This document shows positions 36,859-43,756 of a stretch of DNA of 64,000 nt, piece by piece. A program made the position numbers and the translations under genes. The DNA comes from Flavobacteriales bacterium (GTDB lineage: Bacteria > Bacteroidota > Bacteroidia > Flavobacteriales > Flavobacteriaceae): positions 169,014-233,013 of the forward strand of contig JALWTX010000008.1 in assembly GCA_026993355.1 (NCBI GenBank), in the 5' to 3' direction. Each line of letters starts with the position of its first letter. Position 1 is the first letter of the stretch. The notes under the pieces were generated by a model that was not told where the DNA came from, searched no databases, and was given only the letters and a program-made list of their open reading frames with translations.

Positions 36859-37821
36859 ATGTCATTATTTTATATTCTCTTAGGATTAGTTTTATTAGTA
36901 GTAGGCGGTGAATATTTAGTACGTGCCTCCGTAGGGCTGTCATTAAAATTTAAATTGTCGCGTATTGTCATCGGTATGACAGTCGTTTCATTTGCAACAT
37001 CTTTGCCCGAATTGTTAGTAAGTATGAAAGCAGCGATTGATGGTTCGCCGGAGTTGGCACTGGCCAATGTTGTCGGATCGAATATCGCTAATTTGGCTTT
37101 AGTTTTAGGCGCAACGGCTATTTTAACCCCCATTTTTATCAAAAATATTTCTTATAAATATAACATTCCGGCCATGTTACTCCTGTCCGGATTGCTCTAT
37201 TTTTTCTTAAAGAACGATTTAATTTTAAGTTTTACCGAAGGTTTAATCTTGTTCATCCTTTTAGTAATTTTTGTGTACGTTTTGCTTAAACATGCTTCAG
37301 ATGCGGGTGATGTTGATTTGGATGAACTGGAAGAAATTGATGAAGATGCGGCGGTGGCCGGCATTTTTAAAATCCTTATTTGGTTAATTATTGGTGGTGT
37401 AGCTCTGTGGGCAGGGGCTGAATTTTTGGTAAATGGTGCTAAGGAATTAGCCCGGCAATTAGGGGTTAGTGAACGTATTATTGGTATTAGTATCGTGGCG
37501 ATAGGAACCAGCATTCCCGAATTGGCTGCTTCCATAATTTCTGCTTTAAAAAAAGAAAAAGATCTTTCTTTTGGAAATTTGGTAGGCTCCAACATTTTTA
37601 ATATCGGTTCGGTTTTGGGTCTGACGGCCATGATTAAACCTATTCATATCACAAATATAAAACTTGTTAATGTTGATATTATATGGATGTTAGCCATATC
37701 AGCCTTGATTATTCCTTTGGCTTTGCTGCCCAAGCGACATAAAATCAGTTGGCTGAAAGGAAGTCTTTATTTGGGCTTATACATAATATATATGTATTAT
37801 TTCGTTTTTTTACGGAAATAG
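36859..37821 (+). CDS. Calcium/sodium antiporter, CaCA family (YrbG-like)
   Basis: Inner-membrane exchanger of 320 residues with ten helices in two inverted halves. The alpha repeats are VVSFATSLPELLVSMKAAID near residue 45 and VAIGTSIPELAASIISALKK near 213, each followed by the Asn-rich NVVGSNIANLALVLG or NLVGSNIFNIGSVLG. The acidic central loop (DVDLDELEEIDEDAA, about 150-165) faces the cytoplasm and may bind Ca2+. It is the family's usual size. Confidence 0.93.
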   Translation: MSLFYILLGLVLLVVGGEYLVRASVGLSLKFKLSRIVIGMTVVSFATSLPELLVSMKAAIDGSPELALANVVGSNIANLALVLGATAILTPIFIKNISYKYNIPAMLLLSGLLYFFLKNDLILSFTEGLILFILLVIFVYVLLKHASDAGDVDLDELEEIDEDAAVAGIFKILIWLIIGGVALWAGAEFLVNGAKELARQLGVSERIIGISIVAIGTSIPELAASIISALKKEKDLSFGNLVGSNIFNIGSVLGLTAMIKPIHITNIKLVNVDIIWMLAISALIIPLALLPKRHKISWLKGSLYLGLYIIYMYYFVFLRK

Positions 37822-37860
37822 CTCAAAATAAAAATTTAAATAAGATAAAAATCAATAAAT

Positions 37861-39261
37861 ATGAAAATAAAAAGTATAAAAAAGGTGCCGGAGAGTGCCA
37901 AAAATGTAGTGGTATTGGCTGATAAAAAAAGCGATATCAAACATTTGCCTTGCGAAAAAGTGATTCCTTTTATGAAAGAAGGCTTTGATAAAGAAGACGT
38001 CCAATCGATAAAAACGACCAAACATAAGATGTATGTGGTAAAAACCAAAGGGGCAGATTTAGAAAAAATTAGACAGTTTGCCCATAAAATCCATACAGAT
38101 TTAAAAGATAAAGAAGAAGAAATTGTAGTGGTTGGTGACAAAGACAAAGATTTAGAAGCTTTTTTAGAAGGTTTATATTTATCTGATTATCAATTTTTGA
38201 AATATTTTTCAGATAAAGAAAAAAAGAAAAACAAACTGAAGTCTGTTAAAGTAAAAGGCATTAGTCAGAAAAAAATTGATGAATTGAAAAATGTGATTGA
38301 GGCTACTTTATGGGCGCGTAATTTGGTTAACGAACCGGTGTCTTATCTCGATGCGGTGCGTTTGGCTATGGAATTGCAAAAAAAATCGCAAAATGACGGA
38401 CTAAAAGTCAAAGTTTTACACAAAAAAGATATTGAGGATTTAGGAATGGGTGGTTTGTTGGCTGTCAATCAAGGCTCCGAAATACCACCGACTTTTACCA
38501 TTATGGAGTGGAAACCAGAGAATGCCAAAAACAAAAAACCGGTCGTTTTAGTTGGTAAAGGTGTGGTGTACGATACAGGTGGATTGAGTTTGAAACCCAC
38601 TCCGCACTCTATGGATTTAATGAAAAGTGACATGGCAGGGGCAGCCATGATGGCCGGCACTATGGATGCTATTTCCAAAAACAATTTGCCGGTTTGGGTT
38701 ATTGCACTGATTCCGGCAACTGATAACCGTCCGGGTAAAAATGCTTATGCCCCCGGCGATGTAGTTAAAATGTATGATGGTACCACCGTTGAGGTGTTAA
38801 ATACCGATGCCGAAGGACGGATGATTCTTGCCGATGCCATTGCTTATGCCAATCAATACAAACCTGAAGTAATTATTGATGCCGCTACATTAACCGGCGC
38901 AGCCGTGAGAGCCATTGGCGATAAAGCTGCTATTGTGATGGGTAATGCGCCCAAAAAATATATCAAAGATTTACAAAAATCTGGTAAAAAAGTGCACGAA
39001 CGTTTGGTCGAATTCCCCTTTTGGGATGAATGGAAAGATGAAATGAAATCGGATATTGCTGATATGAAAAATATTGGCAGTGGCAATGCCGGTATGATTA
39101 CGGCGGGCAAATTTTTAGAACATTTTGCCAAGCATCCTTATATTCATATCGATATAGCCGGTCCGGCCTTTTTAGAAAGTCCGCAAGACTATAAAGGCAA
39201 AGGAGGCACCGGTTTTGGGGTCCGTCTATTGTATGATTTTTTAAAGCATAGAGATAATTAA
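37861..39261 (+). CDS. pepA: Leucyl aminopeptidase, M17 family
   Basis: Cytosolic two-metal aminopeptidase that removes N-terminal residues from peptides, 466 residues. The N-terminal macro-like domain is divergent. The catalytic domain has VLVGKGVVYDTGGLSLKP near residue 233, MKSDMAGAAMM, and the signature NTDAEGRMILADAIAYA near 314. These contain the Lys, Asp and Glu metal ligands and the catalytic arginine. It is preceded by a 39-base gap and followed by a hairpin terminator. Confidence 0.95.
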   Translation: MKIKSIKKVPESAKNVVVLADKKSDIKHLPCEKVIPFMKEGFDKEDVQSIKTTKHKMYVVKTKGADLEKIRQFAHKIHTDLKDKEEEIVVVGDKDKDLEAFLEGLYLSDYQFLKYFSDKEKKKNKLKSVKVKGISQKKIDELKNVIEATLWARNLVNEPVSYLDAVRLAMELQKKSQNDGLKVKVLHKKDIEDLGMGGLLAVNQGSEIPPTFTIMEWKPENAKNKKPVVLVGKGVVYDTGGLSLKPTPHSMDLMKSDMAGAAMMAGTMDAISKNNLPVWVIALIPATDNRPGKNAYAPGDVVKMYDGTTVEVLNTDAEGRMILADAIAYANQYKPEVIIDAATLTGAAVRAIGDKAAIVMGNAPKKYIKDLQKSGKKVHERLVEFPFWDEWKDEMKSDIADMKNIGSGNAGMITAGKFLEHFAKHPYIHIDIAGPAFLESPQDYKGKGGTGFGVRLLYDFLKHRDN

Positions 39262-39277
39262 AAGACACATAAGTGAA

Positions 39278-39307
39278 AACCCTTCTACTCAAATAGGAGG
39301 GTTTTTT
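39278..39307 (+). terminator. Rho-independent terminator after the aminopeptidase gene
   Basis: Stem AACCCTTCTA (39278-39287) with TAGGAGGGTT (39294-39303), one mismatch or wobble, six-base loop, followed by a run of T. Confidence 0.75.
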
Positions 39308-39323
39308 ATAAACGGAAAAATTT

Positions 39324-39331
39324 TAACTTTG
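39324..39331 (+). promoter_or_regulatory. Predicted -7 box for the serine hydrolase gene
   Basis: TAACTTTG matches TAnnTTTG, 18 bases before the ATG and just after the upstream terminator. No TTG lies at -33. Confidence 0.4.
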
Positions 39332-39348
39332 ACAAAAAATACCGCTGA

Positions 39349-40524
39349 ATGATGCCAAAAAGCAAAAAAATCATCCTTACTTTAATCTTATTACTAATTA
39401 CTTTATTTTCCGGCCTATACATATCGGGTCATGCTTATATATTAAAAGCCTTACAAGTAGTTTACGTCCATGGTCATATTACTTCATTTATCGATGACTT
39501 TCGCTTTTTTCCTACCCGTAAAATTGAGAATAATCCTCAAAATATCTGGCATTGGCCCTTACATAAGCAGTATAACAAAGTTAAACCAACTAAACGTCTA
39601 TTAGACGAGCACAAAAAAATGAAAACGGTTGCTTTCTTAATTTTTAAAAATGATAGTTTACTTAGCGAACATTATTACCAAGGCTACCATAAAGATAGCT
39701 TATCCAATTCTTTTTCAATGGCCAAAAGCATGACGGAAGCCTTGTTGGGTAAAGCCATCAAAGATGGCTACTTAAAAATGAGTGATAAAGTCATAAAATA
39801 TTTACCCGGTTTGAAAGGAAAATATGCCAAAGAAGTTACCATTGCCGATGTGGCTTCTATGAGTAGCGGCTCAAATTGGGATGAAGATTATTACAATCCT
39901 TTTAAAATTACAACAGAAGCTTATTTTAGTCATGACCTTAAAAAACTGATGATGAACAAAGTCCGGATAGATGAAAAACCCGGACAAAAATTTAAATACC
40001 TCAGTGGTGATACCCAATTGATGGGATTGATTATTGCCAGGGCTACAGGCATGACATTGTCAGAGTATATGTCCAAAAGTTTTTGGCAACCGATGGGGGC
40101 ACGTAAATATGCCTTATGGACTTTGGATGACAAAGGCGAAACTGAAAAAGCTTTTTGCTGTATTAACGCTAATGCACGCGATTTTGCCCGGTTTGGCAAG
40201 CTGTATGCCCATAGGGGCAATTGGGAAGGCCGGCAGATTTTAGACACCGCTTATGTACAAAAATCTTTATCGCCACGTTTGGAAAGTGCACCCTATTATG
40301 GCTATTCTTGGTGGCTCAGTCGTTACCAAGGCAAGCATATAGCTTATATGCGTGGGGTTTTAGGACAATATGTAATTATCATTCCCGAGGATCATTTAAT
40401 GATTGTCCGTTTAGGCAAAAAACGGGATAAAGCAGCGACCGGGAAGCACCATAACCAAGATTTTTATGTGTATATTGATGAAGCCTACCGGATGCTTGAG
40501 CAATTGCCCCAAAAGGAAAAATAA
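39349..40524 (+). CDS. Beta-lactamase-fold serine hydrolase
   Basis: 391 residues, family of class C beta-lactamases, penicillin-binding proteins and esterases. An N-terminal helix (IILTLILLLITLFSGLYISG) anchors or exports it. The catalytic SxxK is SMAK in NSFSMAKSMTEALLGKA near residue 124. A YLSGDTQLMG segment near 222 lies where the Tyr motif is expected, and YGYSWWL near 320 precedes the third box. It probably acts on peptidoglycan peptides or esters in the periplasm. A true beta-lactamase role cannot be claimed. ATG 39349 or 39352 could start it. No downstream operon partner. Confidence 0.88.
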   Translation: MMPKSKKIILTLILLLITLFSGLYISGHAYILKALQVVYVHGHITSFIDDFRFFPTRKIENNPQNIWHWPLHKQYNKVKPTKRLLDEHKKMKTVAFLIFKNDSLLSEHYYQGYHKDSLSNSFSMAKSMTEALLGKAIKDGYLKMSDKVIKYLPGLKGKYAKEVTIADVASMSSGSNWDEDYYNPFKITTEAYFSHDLKKLMMNKVRIDEKPGQKFKYLSGDTQLMGLIIARATGMTLSEYMSKSFWQPMGARKYALWTLDDKGETEKAFCCINANARDFARFGKLYAHRGNWEGRQILDTAYVQKSLSPRLESAPYYGYSWWLSRYQGKHIAYMRGVLGQYVIIIPEDHLMIVRLGKKRDKAATGKHHNQDFYVYIDEAYRMLEQLPQKEK

Positions 40525-40860
40525 GCAGATGCCAAATGAAATAAATTTACCTATTGCTTGTTATAATATATAAAATGTTTTATAGGAAAAAAACAGACAA
40601 AGTTAAAAATCCTTTGGTTAGACAAATTTTTGCCCTTGTTGCTAACAGCTATTACAATGAGGCTTTTGCTTATCAAAGTGGTTGATATATAAGGTTCGTT
40701 TTGCCTAATAGCTAAGTATATTTGCCTCCAAATAATTTTAACCTATTGTTAACAAAATGTTAAAAATATAATCTATTATTATTATTATTATTATTGCTTT
40801 ATCAATTTGTTGGCCAACATGTTGTATTTAATCTTGTATTAACTTTCAAAAACATGTAAA
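40525..40860 (+). promoter_or_regulatory. Intergenic region with duplicated leader, before the lipoprotein gene
   Basis: 336 bases without an accepted gene. It has a TATATTTG -7 box at 40717-40724 and, from 40746 to the ATG, the first copy of the duplicated leader. A 36-codon frame at 40575-40685 is the only other open stretch. Its reading NPLVRQIFALVANS faintly recalls transposase C-termini, but this is not supportable by eye. Confidence 0.5.
40746..40860 (+). repeat. Duplicated leader, copy 1 (seven ATT units)
   Basis: 115 bases nearly identical to 42492-42597. The only differences are seven versus four ATT units (nine bases), and two substitutions late in the block. It contains an inverted repeat TTAACA-AAA-TGTTAA (40749-40763), a perfect 12-base palindrome TGTTGGCCAACA (40808-40819) and an overlapping palindrome CAACATGTTG (40815-40824). 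The block ends exactly at the ATG of the lipoprotein gene. Confidence 0.95.
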
Positions 40861-41598
40861 ATGAAACGTATAAATCTCTTAATAATAATTGTTACTTTTA
40901 TGACTGTATCAAGTTGTAAAAAGGAAAATTTAAATGGTTATCAACGACCTAGTAATTTAAAATTTGGCGAGATACATAATAAAATTTTAGATTTATATTA
41001 TAAAAACAAAACGATTGCATTAACTTTCGAAGATAAAATAGCGTTTGTTGATAAAAATTTAGCTGAAAATATGGCTAATATACGTCCAGGAACCTTTGTG
41101 AAAATTGTAAACAATTATCCAAACTTAAAAAGCTATTTGCATACAATATATAATTCCAATGCAAATATTCATACAGCAAATTACTTAATACAAAATATGT
41201 ATGATAAAAATCAAATTACATTTAACGAAAAAAATCTTTTGTTACAAATTGGTCAAATTTATGAATCTCATATTTTTGATTTTGATAATTTGAAATCTCA
41301 ATTGTTAAATTTAAAAAATAGTATTAATAATAATTCTCATTTAGATGAAAATGAGAAATATAATATAAATTCCGTGTTGAATGTTTCAATTTCATCAATT
41401 GAATATTGGGCTTTATATTATAGTAGAAATCATATGATTAAGAGTGCACCATGGTATGAAAAGGATTTTTTTGGTGCCATGTTAGGTATTCAATCCGGAT
41501 TAGTTGGTTGGGCAGGGTCTTTTTTGGGTCCTTATGGCGCAGCTGGCGCGCTGGTTGGTTCGCTGCCTTGGCATCTATGGCTGATTAGAAATAAATGA
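40861..41598 (+). CDS. AT-rich lipoprotein with Gly/Ala-rich hydrophobic C-terminal tail, unknown function
   Basis: 245 residues, not recognised. The lipobox is VSSC with Cys19, followed by KKE, so it is likely an outer-membrane lipoprotein. Residues 25-200 are hydrophilic, helical and rich in Asn, Lys and Ile. The last 40 residues switch to an aromatic and Gly/Ala-rich hydrophobic stretch (GAMLGIQSGLVGWAGSFLG, YGAAGALVGSLPWHLW). Bases 41221-41280 hold 12 G/C of 60, while 41521-41580 in the tail hold 35 of 60, a sharp change inside one gene. The tail resembles membrane-inserting bacteriocin or pore segments. A toxin role is only inferred. A hairpin follows, then the membrane protein at 41687. 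Confidence 0.75.
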   Translation: MKRINLLIIIVTFMTVSSCKKENLNGYQRPSNLKFGEIHNKILDLYYKNKTIALTFEDKIAFVDKNLAENMANIRPGTFVKIVNNYPNLKSYLHTIYNSNANIHTANYLIQNMYDKNQITFNEKNLLLQIGQIYESHIFDFDNLKSQLLNLKNSINNNSHLDENEKYNINSVLNVSISSIEYWALYYSRNHMIKSAPWYEKDFFGAMLGIQSGLVGWAGSFLGPYGAAGALVGSLPWHLWLIRNK

Positions 41599-41603
41599 TA
41601 TAT

Positions 41604-41635
41604 GCCTTTAACTTGACAAAAGTCAAGCTAAAGGC
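41604..41635 (+). terminator. Hairpin after the lipoprotein gene (weak terminator or processing site)
   Basis: GCCTTTA-A-CTTGAC, loop AAAA, GTCAAG-C-TAAAGGC: thirteen pairs with a single mismatch. The following tract is AT-rich (TATTTAATAAA) but not a clean T run, so termination may be partial and allow read-through to the next gene. Confidence 0.5.
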
Positions 41636-41686
41636 TATTTAATAAATAATAACTTAAATGATTATGATTCTATAAAATTAATAGCT

Positions 41687-42379
41687 ATGAAAATTTATAG
41701 CATCTATCCGGGTAATTTTTATATAAATAGGAAAATAAAAGTCTTTGACAATAATAATAAAATGATTGGCTATTTGCATCCAAATAGTCTTTCGGAGATA
41801 CATACAAATTCAAAAAAATTACTATTTAAGCTTGATTATCATAAAAGAAAAATATCTAATATTGACATTAATGATAATTTAATCGTTTATTTTAGGTTTC
41901 GTCCATATTTTCCGTTTAACTATCTGGATTTGATGAAAAATTCATTGGTAGTTGAAAGAGTAGATAGCAAAAAATTTGATGAAAGAATTAAAGAATTAAA
42001 AAATGGATATAAACTTGAGACATTACAGCTTAATTTAAAAACCTATTTAATTCTGTTATTACAAATTCTTATATCATTTGTAATTGTTATTTCATGTATC
42101 TTATTTCCGGATTTAATTAAAAATGACCTTAATTTTATTTTTTTATTGAGTTTTTTTAGTTTTTTTTCTCTTATAATTTCATTATTTAACCTAAAAAGAA
42201 TCAATCAAAAAGAATTTAATATAAGGTATATATCGTCTATTTTTCTTTTTGCCGGTTTGGCTTTCTTTACAAAAGAAAATCTTTCTATACTAATGGTTCT
42301 TTTAACAAGTTTGTTAGCTCTTATATATTTTTTGCCGGATAAGCTATCCTTAATTAAAATAATGAAAAATAGATTTTAA
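41687..42379 (+). CDS. Four-helix membrane protein of unknown function, beside the lipoprotein gene
   Basis: 230 residues, not recognised. No signal peptide. Residues 1-115 are soluble, charged and rich in Asn and Lys (KVFDNNNKMIGYLHPNSL, DYHKRKISNIDINDN). Four hydrophobic segments follow at about 119-140, 150-169, 180-195 and 199-216. The gene is as AT-rich as the first part of the lipoprotein gene 88 bases upstream and lies beside it on the same strand. If the lipoprotein is a membrane-active toxin, this would be the natural immunity candidate, but that is speculation. Its own promoter is not evident. Confidence 0.65.
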   Translation: MKIYSIYPGNFYINRKIKVFDNNNKMIGYLHPNSLSEIHTNSKKLLFKLDYHKRKISNIDINDNLIVYFRFRPYFPFNYLDLMKNSLVVERVDSKKFDERIKELKNGYKLETLQLNLKTYLILLLQILISFVIVISCILFPDLIKNDLNFIFLLSFFSFFSLIISLFNLKRINQKEFNIRYISSIFLFAGLAFFTKENLSILMVLLTSLLALIYFLPDKLSLIKIMKNRF

Positions 42380-42445
42380 TTATTATCGATGCTCGTTTAA
42401 TTAAAGATGGCAGTGTATGGTATTAAAAAGTTCTTTAAACTTATT

Positions 42446-42453
42446 TATATTTG
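42446..42453 (+). promoter_or_regulatory. Predicted -7 box upstream of the second leader copy
   Basis: TATATTTG, identical to the box at 40717-40724 before leader copy 1. Here it is 38 bases before the duplicated block; there it is 21. If used, the duplicated block is transcribed as a 5' untranslated leader in both units. Confidence 0.4.
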
Positions 42454-42491
42454 TCATAAAAAGTATTAATTAAATTAGCATAGGGTTTTAG

Positions 42492-42597
42492 TTGTTAACA
42501 AAATGTTAAAAATATAATCTATTATTATTATTGCTTTATCAATTTGTTGGCCAACATGTTGTATTTAATCTTATATTAACTTTCAAAAACAAGTAAA
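42492..42597 (+). repeat. Duplicated leader, copy 2 (four ATT units)
   Basis: 106 bases matching 40746-40860 except for three fewer ATT units and two substitutions. The palindromes are conserved at 42545-42556 and 42552-42561. It ends exactly at the ATG of the small-peptide gene. Confidence 0.95.
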
Positions 42598-42861
42598 ATG
42601 AAAAAAGCAATTTTAATTATTACCATGTTATTATTGACGTTTAATACGTTTGCAAGCGCAGATGTCATCCTAAACAAATCGATTACCGGTAATGAAATCA
42701 AGAATCATTTATCTATCAATAATGATGATAAAGTCAAACCATTTAAGTATGTTTATACCACTACTTGTGGCGAGGTTGCCACAAGTTATTCGTACGAGCC
42801 GGTAAGCCCGGAACAACTGCGTGACTGGGCCGAAGCTATGAATGAATATGACTGTGGATAA
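42598..42861 (+). CDS. Small exported two-cysteine peptide, first gene of GLPGLI/receptor operon
   Basis: 87 residues, not recognised. The signal peptide covers about residues 1-21 (ILIITMLLLTF, TFASA). The mature part of about 66 residues contains only two cysteines, each followed by glycine: C57 in TTTCGEV and C86 in YDCG, the penultimate residue. They could form one disulfide enclosing a 28-residue acidic helical segment (SPEQLRDWAEAMNEY). It sits 40 bases before the GLPGLI gene and is preceded by the second copy of the shared leader. It may be a cargo, ligand or signalling peptide for the receptor pair. Confidence 0.7.
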   Translation: MKKAILIITMLLLTFNTFASADVILNKSITGNEIKNHLSINNDDKVKPFKYVYTTTCGEVATSYSYEPVSPEQLRDWAEAMNEYDCG

Positions 42862-42901
42862 ATTTAAATAACAAAAAGTAGCGCTACTTAATTTTTTAAT
42901 T

Positions 42902-43756
42902 ATGAATAATTTAAAGCAAATTTTCTTTATTTTGGTCATCACCGGCTTTTTACAGCCGGTGATGGCACAAAATATTAAAGTAGAATATCGTGTCAAAGCC
43001 AAACAGAGTACGGATAAACCGGCGTTTTCAGAACCTTTTTTACTCCTGATCAATAATCAGGGAAAAAGTTTATTTATCTCAAAAAACAAACTTTTAAGTG
43101 ACAAAATATTTGCCCAATATTATAAAAAAATGACAGTGGGTAATGCGCATGAAGTGAAATTTTCGGCTTCTGATCCGGCATTGATCGCTGCCGGAAAATA
43201 TAAAAACAAATATCGCATCGTAATCGAAAAAGACTTTAATAAGGGAAAATTGAAGTATCAGCAAAATGCATTTATGAGCATTTTACAATATACGGCGCCT
43301 TTACCTGTACTACATTGGCAAATTACCGGCCGGCAAAAACAATTATTGGGTTATAAGGTACAGCAAGCCAAATTATACTACAAAGGGCGTGACTATACAG
43401 CATGGTATGCCCCGGCAATAGCCAAAAGTGATGGACCTTTTAAATTTTGGGGCTTACCGGGTTTGATTTTAGAAATAGCGGATAGCAAAGACGATTACCA
43501 TTTTATAGCTACCGGGATAGAATTTCCTGCGCAACTCTCTTTTCCTAAAAAATGTTTTGCCGAATATTCGGGTTTTATCCCCTTGATATATACAACTGAA
43601 AAGAAATTTCAACAAGATTTTGAAAAAACTTTTAGCCCGGAAAATATTTTAGGTAACAGCGCCATTATTGGCAAAAACAGTGAAGAATTGAAAGCCGCAA
43701 GGGTACAAAAAATAAAAAGTAAATATAATAACCCTATTGAACTGTCTGATGAATAA
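42902..43756 (+). CDS. GLPGLI family protein
   Basis: Secreted protein of 284 residues with a signal peptide ending QPVMAQ near 23. The family motif stands exact in FKFWGLPGLILEI near residues 183-189, preceded by TAWYAPAIAKSDGP, where the family conserves Trp/Tyr and Pro. GLPGLI proteins are restricted largely to Bacteroidetes, occur in several copies per genome and have no established biochemical role. Typically they neighbour a CarboxypepD_reg-like outer-membrane protein, as here. That partner's ATG lies eight bases before this stop codon, so translation is coupled. Confidence 0.93.
   Translation: MNNLKQIFFILVITGFLQPVMAQNIKVEYRVKAKQSTDKPAFSEPFLLLINNQGKSLFISKNKLLSDKIFAQYYKKMTVGNAHEVKFSASDPALIAAGKYKNKYRIVIEKDFNKGKLKYQQNAFMSILQYTAPLPVLHWQITGRQKQLLGYKVQQAKLYYKGRDYTAWYAPAIAKSDGPFKFWGLPGLILEIADSKDDYHFIATGIEFPAQLSFPKKCFAEYSGFIPLIYTTEKKFQQDFEKTFSPENILGNSAIIGKNSEELKAARVQKIKSKYNNPIELSDE

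Noticed and set aside
40575..40685. 36-codon frame whose translation includes NPLVRQIFALVANS, faintly like a transposase C-terminus
   Set aside because: Too short and the resemblance is only an impression. No inverted repeats, target duplication or other transposase fragments are visible nearby.
42709..43053. Minus-strand 114-codon frame over the small-peptide/GLPGLI junction
   Set aside because: Antisense to two genes with signal peptides and a family motif, and it lacks any recognised feature.
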